From an uncultured Prevotella sp. (GTDB lineage: Bacteria > Bacteroidota > Bacteroidia > Bacteroidales > Bacteroidaceae): a DNA stretch of 13,182 nt. Below the pieces are notes generated by a model that was not told the origin of the DNA, did not search any database, and saw nothing but the letters and a program-made list of their open reading frames with translations. Shown here in pieces: positions 6,329-12,133 of this stretch. The stretch covers positions 1 through 13,182 of the forward strand of contig CALZMK010000013.1 in the NCBI GenBank assembly GCA_945788545.1. Direction: 5' to 3'. Numbering within the stretch: position 1 is the first letter of the stretch; every line of letters starts with the position of its first letter. The position numbers and the translations under genes were made by a program.

Positions 6329-7584
6329 GCCACAAGCAACCATGTGCGTCCTCCCAGTGGACGATAGTAGGTGAATGCCTGATATGTATTTGATGTCTCA
6401 TGGAAATTGCCCTCGCTCTCGGGGATAGCGGTTGTTCCGTCTGGTTTTACTTGTAGGAATTGATATGAGTAGTATCCCTGTTTCTGCAGCAATGCGAGGT
6501 GATACAAGGCATCGCTCTCGTCATATTCCATCATGTATGTGTTCTTGTCATTGTCGGTAGTCCACCACCCGTCAATTCTGATGTCGCCAATGCGTCCTCC
6601 TGTATGCAGTGTGTAGTGCACCCATGCATAGTCGCAGGTATAGTCGATTTCCGAGTATTCACTGTTGCGTATGCAGAATGCGCCGTCAGCCCCTTCTTCA
6701 TACGAATAGTTGGCCCTCGGTTCGCTGACGAATGGATATACGTCGAATGTCTCTCCGTTCCATGAGATATGGTCAATGCCCATGGTGGGATGTGAGAGGT
6801 CGAGCATCTCAAATTTCCTGTATTCGTTGCCACCCTCAAATATCAGTTGGCGGTTGTGTTGCCATATCAGTTTGTCGGCAGTGGTGATATCAGGTTTCAC
6901 GTTCCATCTCTGGTTATCGTCGCGGTTGTTTTGTTTCACCACGGTGATGAGCTGTTCGCTCGGGTCGGTCACATTTATCCTACTGTAGTCGAGTTCCATT
7001 GCCAACTGTTGGTGACACTTGTTCACGTCGATGTCGGTGTTTGTGGTGGCACTCAGATATAGTCGAGCCTTGTTATCTACAACCATAAACTCCGCCTCGG
7101 CGAGCTTTGTCTCTGGGGCATCATCGTCGTAGATAGTCACCCTGTAGTTGCCGCTCATCTTAATCTTGCATCTGTCGTTTGGCAGTTGCAGGCGATAGTT
7201 GGTGTATAGCACAGTAGTGTTGATAGAGTGGGTGAAGTCTTCTATGGGAGTGTCGTTGAATCCCTCCATCCAACTGCTGTCAAACATCTCGGTAGATGGT
7301 TGCCAGTCAGCCTCGCAGCGCTCAATATGACAGATGAGACGTCGGTAGTCGTGCGACATCTCGTCGAATGATATCACAATATGGTTTTCTCCCGACATTA
7401 TCTTGTCGAGTGCCACTACCGGAGCGTCTGTCCATTTGTCGTCAACCGTGGTGTGCAGTGTGCGTATATCAGCTGAGAAAATCCTGTTGGTGCAATATCC
7501 CGTCATTGATGTCATCATAATCATGACACCAATAATACGTCGGATAATATTATCAATGCCAAAACATATGTCTTTAACTCCCAT
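6304..7584 (-). CDS. Type IX secretion system plug protein (DUF5103 family)
   Basis: A 426-aa protein with a probable signal peptide: Arg15-Arg16 followed by IIGVMIMMTSMTG, with cleavage near residue 31. The N-terminal domain has the family pattern: CEADWQPSTE at 90-99, GFNDTPIEDF at 108-117, SINTTVLYTNYRLQLPN at 120-136 and MSGNYRVTIY at 143-152. This is the T9SS plug domain, formerly DUF5103. The Flavobacterium johnsoniae homologue closes the periplasmic side of the SprA translocon. The remainder is beta-rich, ending with a repeated tyrosine-rich domain. The start at 7584 lies within a repeated motif that also supplies an AAGGAG ribosome-binding site 4 bp upstream; no consensus promoter is seen between it and the upstream terminator. 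Its stop overlaps the end of the convergent regulator gene by 25 bp. Other T9SS genes are not in the window. Confidence 0.85.
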   Translation of the reverse strand: MGVKDICFGIDNIIRRIIGVMIMMTSMTGYCTNRIFSADIRTLHTTVDDKWTDAPVVALDKIMSGENHIVISFDEMSHDYRRLICHIERCEADWQPSTEMFDSSWMEGFNDTPIEDFTHSINTTVLYTNYRLQLPNDRCKIKMSGNYRVTIYDDDAPETKLAEAEFMVVDNKARLYLSATTNTDIDVNKCHQQLAMELDYSRINVTDPSEQLITVVKQNNRDDNQRWNVKPDITTADKLIWQHNRQLIFEGGNEYRKFEMLDLSHPTMGIDHISWNGETFDVYPFVSEPRANYSYEEGADGAFCIRNSEYSEIDYTCDYAWVHYTLHTGGRIGDIRIDGWWTTDNDKNTYMMEYDESDALYHLALLQKQGYYSYQFLQVKPDGTTAIPESEGNFHETSNTYQAFTYYRPLGGRTWLLVAYNELTFP

Positions 7585-7599
7585 ATCTCCTTTAACTCC
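7572..7599 (-). repeat. Direct repeat carrying the ribosome-binding site and start of the plug gene
   Basis: Two copies of minus-strand GGAGTTAAAG (7590-7599 and 7572-7581), 18 bp apart, are separated by GAGATATG. The start codon (7582-7584) lies between them, and the second copy encodes residues 2-4. Similar TTAACTC units occur at 9520-9537. Purine-rich GGAG tracts are unusual before Bacteroidetes genes, which rarely use Shine-Dalgarno sites. Confidence 0.55.
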
Positions 7600-7600
7600 T

Positions 7601-7657
7601 TAAAAAAATCTGCCCCTGCACAATATACTTTCGTGAAAGCGACTGTGCAAGGGCAGA
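7601..7657 (-). terminator. Rho-independent terminator of the IscU-like/GGGtGRT operon
   Basis: On the minus strand, TCTGCCCTTGCACA (7657-7644) pairs with TGTGCAGGGGCAGA (7622-7609), 13 of 14 positions. The loop contains a smaller hairpin CTTTC/GAAAG. The stem is followed by seven T (7608-7602). It begins about 30 bp after the GGGtGRT stop and ends just before the plug gene, separating the two. Confidence 0.88.
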
Positions 7658-7687
7658 TGACAAATACCAAAAAATATGAATATTAAA

Positions 7688-8701
7688 TTACTTCTTGTTG
7701 AGGGCCATGTCAACAGTAACGGCAACAGCAACGGTAGCACCTACCATAGGGTTGTTACCCATACCGAGGAAGCCCATCATCTCAACGTGTGCAGGCACTG
7801 AAGAAGAACCAGCGAACTGGGCGTCAGAGTGCATACGTCCGAGAGTGTCGGTCATACCGTAAGAAGCTGGACCTGCAGCCATGTTGTCTGGGTGCAGTGT
7901 ACGACCTGTACCACCACCTGAAGCCACTGAGAAGTAGGGCTTGCCAGCGAGCACGCGCTCCTTCTTGTATGTACCGGCAACAGGGTGCTGGAAGCGGGTT
8001 GGGTTGGTTGAGTTACCAGTGATAGAAACGTCAACATCCTCCAACCAGTTGATAGCCACACCTTCGCGAACGTCGTCGGCACCATAGCAGTTCACCTTGG
8101 CGCGAGGACCGTCTGAGTAAGCAGTGCGGTTAACCACGTTCACCTTACCAGTGTAGTAGTCAAACTTGGTCTGTACATATGTAAATCCGTTGATACGGCT
8201 GATGATCATTGCAGCGTCCTTGCCCAGACCGTTGAGGATACAGCGGAGGGGGTTCTTGCGCACCTTGTTAGCCATCTCTGCAATCTTGATAGCACCCTCA
8301 GCGGCAGCGAATGACTCGTGACCGGCGAGGAATGCGAAGCACTGAGTCTCCTCGCGGAGCAGACGTGCAGCAAGGTTACCGTGGCCGATACCTACCTTAC
8401 GGTCGTCGGCAACAGAACCGGGGATACAGAAGCTCTGCAGACCGATACCGATAGCCTCGGCAGCCTCGGCAGCGCTCTTCACACCCTTCTTGATAGCGAT
8501 AGCAGCACCACATACGTATGCCCACTTTGCATTCTCGAAGCAGATACCCTGAGTGTCCTCGCAAATCTTGTAAGGATCAACACCAATACCTTCGCAAATC
8601 TGATTAGCCTCTTCGATATCCTTGATACCGTTTTCGTTAAGAGCAGCAATAACCTGCTTGATTCTGCGCTCCTGGCTCTCGAATTTCACTTCTCTTATCA
8701 T
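7688..8701 (-). CDS. GGGtGRT family protein
   Basis: A 337-aa protein with the family signature SGGGTGRTLHPDN at 261-273. NCBI and Pfam name the family after this motif (GGGtGRT protein); its function is unknown to me. There is no signal peptide. The N-terminal third contains Cys36, Cys47, Cys54 and Cys64, which could bind metal, followed by Ala- and Gly-rich segments such as GIGHGNLAARLL. The C-terminus is glycine-rich and hydrophobic (GMGNNPMVGATVAVAVTV). A strong TAAGGAG ribosome-binding site lies in the 15-bp gap after the upstream IscU-like gene, so the two are an operon. That partner suggests a role linked to iron-sulfur clusters or another metal or sulfur cofactor; this is inference from context. 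A strong terminator follows. Confidence 0.85.
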   Translation of the reverse strand: MIREVKFESQERRIKQVIAALNENGIKDIEEANQICEGIGVDPYKICEDTQGICFENAKWAYVCGAAIAIKKGVKSAAEAAEAIGIGLQSFCIPGSVADDRKVGIGHGNLAARLLREETQCFAFLAGHESFAAAEGAIKIAEMANKVRKNPLRCILNGLGKDAAMIISRINGFTYVQTKFDYYTGKVNVVNRTAYSDGPRAKVNCYGADDVREGVAINWLEDVDVSITGNSTNPTRFQHPVAGTYKKERVLAGKPYFSVASGGGTGRTLHPDNMAAGPASYGMTDTLGRMHSDAQFAGSSSVPAHVEMMGFLGMGNNPMVGATVAVAVTVDMALNKK

Positions 8702-8716
8702 AGTTGTTTCTCCTTA

Positions 8717-9418
8717 TTATTCTTTACGTGGGTCAATACTCTTAACAACTCCCTGCTCGGCCTTGGTGCGTCCGTAAGAACCAGTGAACTTCTTCACTGC
8801 CTCGTTGGCGTCCATACCAGCCTTGATGGCCTCCATCATCTTGCCGAGGTGAACATACTCGTAGCCGCATACCTGGCTGTCCTTGTCGAGGAACATCTTG
8901 GTGATGTAACCCTCGGTGAGCTCGAGATAGCGTGTACCCTTGGCAACAGTACCATAGAGTGTACCAGTCTGGCTGCGCAGACCCTTACCGAGGTCCTCAA
9001 GTCCGGCACCGATAACGAGTCCGTCCTCTGAGAAGGCGCTCTGTGAACGACCATAGACAATCTGCAGGAACAGTTCGCGCATAGCTGTGTTGATAGCGTC
9101 GCAAACGAGGTCGGTGTTGAGGGCTTCGAGAATGGTCTTGCCAGGAAGGATCTCAGATGCCATGGCAGCTGAGTGTGTCATACCTGTACAACCGATAGTC
9201 TCAACGAGGCACTCCTGGATGACACCCTCCTTGATGTTCAGAGAGAGTTTGCAAGCTCCCTGCTGGGGTGCACACCAACCCACACCGTGGGTATAACCAG
9301 AGATGTCCTTAATCTCTTTTGCCTGAATCCATTTTCCCTCTTCAGGAATTGGGGCTGGTCCATGATTTGGACCTTTTGCAACAACGCACATGTTGTTGAC
9401 TTCATTAGAATACTGCAT
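8717..9418 (-). CDS. IscU/NifU-like iron-sulfur scaffold-related protein
   Basis: A 233-aa protein whose residues 45-125 resemble the IscU/NifU N-terminal scaffold: GACKLSL at 54-60, GVIQECLVETIGCTGMTHSAA at 65-85 and LNTDLVCDAINTAMRELFL at 100-118. Candidate ligands are Cys49 or Cys56 and Cys77. The loop after the first cysteine is about five residues shorter than in IscU, so the equivalent of Asp39 is missing. At the usual third cysteine there is YGRSQSAF (122-129) without a cysteine. Residues 130-233 are an extension not found in IscU. NCBI calls such proteins iron-sulfur assembly scaffold proteins, but canonical scaffold activity is doubtful with these residues absent. It is the first gene of an operon with GGGtGRT; the start at 9418 suits the common N-terminus. 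Confidence 0.8.
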   Translation of the reverse strand: MQYSNEVNNMCVVAKGPNHGPAPIPEEGKWIQAKEIKDISGYTHGVGWCAPQQGACKLSLNIKEGVIQECLVETIGCTGMTHSAAMASEILPGKTILEALNTDLVCDAINTAMRELFLQIVYGRSQSAFSEDGLVIGAGLEDLGKGLRSQTGTLYGTVAKGTRYLELTEGYITKMFLDKDSQVCGYEYVHLGKMMEAIKAGMDANEAVKKFTGSYGRTKAEQGVVKSIDPRKE

Positions 9419-9474
9419 ATTCTTTCCTATATTTAAATAATTAATAAATAAGTTGCCGCTTTGTTACAGCACTG

Positions 9475-9482
9475 CAAAGATA
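9475..9482 (-). promoter_or_regulatory. Probable -7 element of the IscU-like/GGGtGRT operon
   Basis: Minus-strand TATCTTTG matches TAnnTTTG exactly. The -33 region has only a TTTTC near the expected place. The leader would be about 50 nt. A 7-bp direct repeat TGCTGTA brackets the element, which may be chance. Confidence 0.6.
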
Positions 9483-9531
9483 CAGCAAATATCTGAGAAA
9501 ATACTCATTTTTGGGTATTCTTTTTAACTCT

Positions 9532-10254
9532 TTAACTTTTTTCTGCTTTCGAGAGGTAAAAATCGGCGGTTAAAGCGCGATATTCGTCACTTTCGAGTGA
9601 CAAAACGCTCTCTTCTATCGTGTCGCTCTTCTTGCCGAATTCTATCAGATAGCGCTTGGGTTTCTTGCCTTCCTTGGTCACTACCGCCGTGCGCTTCCTG
9701 AGCATGAGTCCAGCAAAGATGGCTTCGTCTTCTATCTTCTGTCTGCACTCCGTCGGGATGACTATTGCCAGCACTCCGTCGTCGGCCATCAGGCTCATTG
9801 CTCCTTTTATGAGAGTGGCAAAGGGTAGGGTGGAGTTGTGTCGGGCTGTAGTGCGCCTCGGGTCGGGACATGTGAGTGAGTTGTCGTAGAATGGCGGATT
9901 GCATACCACAACATCGAATTTTACGCTCTCTTCGTTCTCTTTATTATAATGAATATATTCTTGAAGAGATTTGTGTAACACGTTGATATTATGCGAGAAA
10001 GGTGATGCTTGTATATTCTCCTTTGCTTGCTCTGCAGCTTCTTTGTCGATGTCAATGGCCGTCACCTTGGCATTCGAAAATCGTTGTGCCATCATGAGGG
10101 CGATGAGTCCTGTTCCGGTTCCTATGTCCAGGATACTTCTCACCCTTGCCGCTTCCATTCCGAATGCGGCCCATACTCCGAGCAACACGCCGTCGGTTCC
10201 CACCTTCATGGCGCATCTCTCTTGTCGTATCGTGAATCTCTTAAAACTAAACAT
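9532..10254 (-). CDS. tRNA1(Val) adenine-N6 methyltransferase (TrmN6/YfiC-like)
   Basis: A 240-aa class I SAM-dependent methyltransferase. Motif I, ILDIGTGTGL, is at 41-50; the acidic ribose-binding residues are in TAIDID at 65-70; the adenine-N6 catalytic motif NPPF is at 119-122. N-terminal FKRFTIRQERCAMKVGTDGVLLG is characteristic of YfiC, which in E. coli methylates A37 of tRNA1(Val) in the anticodon loop. The ATG at 10254 is preferred. The frame continues to a TTG at 10272, but MFSFKRFTIRQ fits the family start. The length matches YfiC. It lies 72 bp downstream of kdsB on the same strand, so readthrough is possible, though a hairpin intervenes. RlmF/YbiN-type rRNA methylation is less likely because of the N-terminal signature. 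Confidence 0.88.
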   Translation of the reverse strand: MFSFKRFTIRQERCAMKVGTDGVLLGVWAAFGMEAARVRSILDIGTGTGLIALMMAQRFSNAKVTAIDIDKEAAEQAKENIQASPFSHNINVLHKSLQEYIHYNKENEESVKFDVVVCNPPFYDNSLTCPDPRRTTARHNSTLPFATLIKGAMSLMADDGVLAIVIPTECRQKIEDEAIFAGLMLRKRTAVVTKEGKKPKRYLIEFGKKSDTIEESVLSLESDEYRALTADFYLSKAEKS

Positions 10255-10281
10255 TCCTCTTTTTATCCACAAATTAATACA

Positions 10282-10325
10282 GATAATTATTTTTTAGGCA
10301 TGGATATGTCCGTACCTAAATTATC
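10282..10325. other. Long imperfect hairpin between kdsB and the methyltransferase gene
   Basis: Outer arms GATAATT (10282-10288) and AATTATC (10319-10325) enclose inner arms TAGGCATGGA (10295-10304) and TCCGTACCTA (10309-10318) around a four-base loop, with one inner mismatch and one G-U pair. It starts 1 bp after the kdsB stop on the minus strand. There is no T run after the hairpin in that direction, so it is not a classic terminator. It may protect or process the kdsB 3' end, or reduce transcription into the next gene. Confidence 0.45.
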
Positions 10326-10326
10326 T

Positions 10327-11082
10327 TTAATCTTGCTTTGCGAAATACTTTCGCGCAGCAACCAAGTCTTCCGGCGTGTCAATGCCCACGGTTTCGATGT
10401 CGGTGAGCCCTACCTTTATCTTATATCCGTTCTCCAGCCATCGCAACTGTTCTAAACTCTCAGCCTTCTCCAGTTCGCCTAGTGGCAACAGCGTCACCTC
10501 GCGCAGCACCTCACGACGATATGCATACAGTCCGATGTGCTTGAGATAGGGGAATGACTCTGGCCACTCGGTGCGCTCCTTGCCACGGCAGAAAGGAATG
10601 ACACTGCGACTGAAATACAATGCAAACCCCGCCTTGCTCACCGCAATCTTCGGCGAGTTGGGATTCTCGATAGCCTTGATGTCCTCGGGAGTTCTACCAA
10701 ACGGTTTGCCGAGCGTGGCAATCTGCGTCGTACTGTCGTTGAAGCAATCGCACACAGTGCGTATCTGCGACTCATGGATAAACGGTTCGTCGCCCTGCAC
10801 ATTGATCACCACATCCACGTCGGCACCAATCTTCTCCACAGCCTCCTCGATTCTGTCCGTTCCGCTCTTATGATTCGGCGATGTCATCACAGCCTTTCCG
10901 CCGAAGGCCTCCACAGCCTCGCGGATACGGTCGTCGTCGGTGGCGACATACACGTCGTCAATCACCTTCTTAACCTGTTCATACACTCTCTCAATCACTG
11001 TCTTGCCTCCGAGAATGGCAAGTGGTTTGCCGGGGAAACGCGTCGAGGCGTATCTCGCCGGTATGACTGCTATGAATTTCAT
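10327..11082 (-). CDS. kdsB: 3-deoxy-manno-octulosonate cytidylyltransferase (CMP-Kdo synthetase)
   Basis: A 251-aa cytosolic enzyme that activates Kdo with CTP to CMP-Kdo, the donor for the inner core of LPS. The nucleotide-binding opening IPARYASTRFPGKPL is at 7-21. TDDDRI (48-53), SGTDRIEEA (73-81) and the metal- and nucleotide-binding NVQGDEPF (94-101) follow, with GIDTPEDL near the C-terminus. All are hallmarks of KdsB, and the length is typical. It is expressed from a consensus promoter at 11112-11142 and is divergent from the DUF4468/porin operon. Related nucleotidyltransferases (NeuA type) lack this exact combination, so the call is firm. Confidence 0.96.
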   Translation of the reverse strand: MKFIAVIPARYASTRFPGKPLAILGGKTVIERVYEQVKKVIDDVYVATDDDRIREAVEAFGGKAVMTSPNHKSGTDRIEEAVEKIGADVDVVINVQGDEPFIHESQIRTVCDCFNDSTTQIATLGKPFGRTPEDIKAIENPNSPKIAVSKAGFALYFSRSVIPFCRGKERTEWPESFPYLKHIGLYAYRREVLREVTLLPLGELEKAESLEQLRWLENGYKIKVGLTDIETVGIDTPEDLVAARKYFAKQD

Positions 11083-11111
11083 AATCTTCTAATGTTGATA
11101 ATTTCTTGCTG

Positions 11112-11142
11112 CAAAATTACGAATAATTATCGAATTGGCAAA
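11112..11142 (-). promoter_or_regulatory. Consensus promoter of kdsB
   Basis: On the minus strand a -33 TTTG (11139-11142), a 19-bp spacer and a -7 TAATTTTG (11112-11119). It lies 30 bp before the kdsB ATG. It is back to back with the porin-operon promoter, with 38 bp between their -33 boxes. Confidence 0.78.
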
Positions 11143-11180
11143 GAAAAAGGAAAAAAATAGTTAATATATATAGGTATAGC

Positions 11181-11211
11181 ATTGCAGTATCGCATATTTT
11201 ATGTACCTTTG
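11181..11211 (+). promoter_or_regulatory. Promoter of the DUF4468/porin operon
   Basis: A -7 TACCTTTG (11204-11211) matches the consensus. ATTG (11181-11184) sits at the -33 position with a 19-bp spacer, one base off TTTG. The ATG at 11232 follows 20 bp after the -7 box, so the leader is very short. Confidence 0.7.
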
Positions 11212-11231
11212 CATTAAAAAATCAAAGCAAA

Positions 11232-11888
11232 ATGAAGAAAAGAGCATTTATATTGATGTTGGCTGCAGCATGCTGTGGTATTGCCAACGCCCAAAACGAG
11301 TGGGAGGAAATGGACAAAAGGCAGGAGGCCGAAGAGGCTGTAGTGAAGGTGAACCCCGATGCCAAGTATCTTGCCGGAGCCGTACCTATGGTGGACGGCA
11401 GAGTGACATTCTCCACTGTCATCAATGCCCCGGGCAAAAGCGCATCCGAGATATATTCCACGGTGAAGACTTATATGGACCGCCTCACCCGACAGCCCAA
11501 CCAACTGGAGCATAGTCTTCTCGCCATTGCCGACTCATCCAAGAACTTCCTCTGCGGCAACTATCAGGAGTGGCTTGTCTTTAAGAACAATGCACTCTCG
11601 CTCGACCGCACCCGATTCTATTACACCCTCATTGCCGATTGCCAGGACGGACGCCTTGAGGTGAAGATGACGCGCATATATTATCTGTATGAGGAGGAGC
11701 GCAATCCCCAGACTTATAAGGCTGAGGAGTGGATTGACGACAAGAACGCGCTCAACAAGAAGCAGGACAAACTGCTCAGGGTGAGTGCCAAGTTCCGACG
11801 CAAGACCATCGACCGCAAGGACTATCTCTTCCGCAAGTTTGACGAGTTGCTCAACGGTAAGACCACCGGAAAGGAGGAGCAGAAATGA
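11232..11888 (+). CDS. DUF4468-domain exported protein
   Basis: A 218-aa protein with a clear signal peptide, MKKRAFILMLAAACCGIANA, cut after residue 20. Residues about 49-150 match the DUF4468 pattern with its TBP-like fold: VDGRVTFSTVINAPGKSASEIY, NFLCGNYQEWLVFKN, and RFYYTLIADCQDGRLEVKMTRIYYLYEE. The C-terminal third is basic and probably helical (KFRRKTIDRKDYLFRKFDELL). This family is exported and restricted largely to Bacteroidetes; its function is unknown. The stop overlaps the next start in ATGA, so translation is coupled to the small membrane protein and then the porin. A periplasmic role with the porin is plausible but inferred. Confidence 0.85.
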   Translation: MKKRAFILMLAAACCGIANAQNEWEEMDKRQEAEEAVVKVNPDAKYLAGAVPMVDGRVTFSTVINAPGKSASEIYSTVKTYMDRLTRQPNQLEHSLLAIADSSKNFLCGNYQEWLVFKNNALSLDRTRFYYTLIADCQDGRLEVKMTRIYYLYEEERNPQTYKAEEWIDDKNALNKKQDKLLRVSAKFRRKTIDRKDYLFRKFDELLNGKTTGKEEQK

Positions 11889-12133
11889 CACAGGAAGAGC
11901 TCGACGCCATCTGGAAGCGACCCGAACGCCAGCACCGACGTCCTGACAACAAGATGTTCATGGTGAGGAATGTGCTCAACATCGTCTTTATGTTGGCGGT
12001 GGTGGGTGCCATTGCCTTGTATATGACCTGTCCCGCCCTCATGCTTTTCGACTATCCCATGTGGGGACTCGTTGTGGGATTGGCGATAATCATCAAGACC
12101 ATAGAGGTATCACTCAGAATAATATTTAAATGA
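11885..12133 (+). CDS. Small two-helix membrane protein
   Basis: An 82-aa protein of no family that I recognise. Residues 1-26 are charged and basic (WKRPERQHRRPDNK). Two hydrophobic helices follow, at about 29-49 (LNIVFMLAVVGAIALYM) and 57-80 (MWGLVVGLAIIIKTIEVSL), joined by a short loop with PALMLFDYP. No signal peptide precedes them, so it should sit in the inner membrane, probably with both ends in the cytoplasm given the basic N-terminus. It is joined by ATGA overlaps to both the DUF4468 gene before and the porin gene after, which is strong evidence that it is a real, cotranslated gene. Confidence 0.82.
   Translation: MTQEELDAIWKRPERQHRRPDNKMFMVRNVLNIVFMLAVVGAIALYMTCPALMLFDYPMWGLVVGLAIIIKTIEVSLRIIFK

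Noticed and set aside
8318..9031. 237-codon plus-strand open frame
   Set aside because: It lies antisense across both the IscU-like and GGGtGRT genes, has no promoter or family features, and follows from the strongly biased codons of those genes.
9484..9531. Possible terminator after the methyltransferase gene (AATAC/GTATT)
   Set aside because: The stem is only 5 bp with a long loop and a weak T run, so it is too poor to call.
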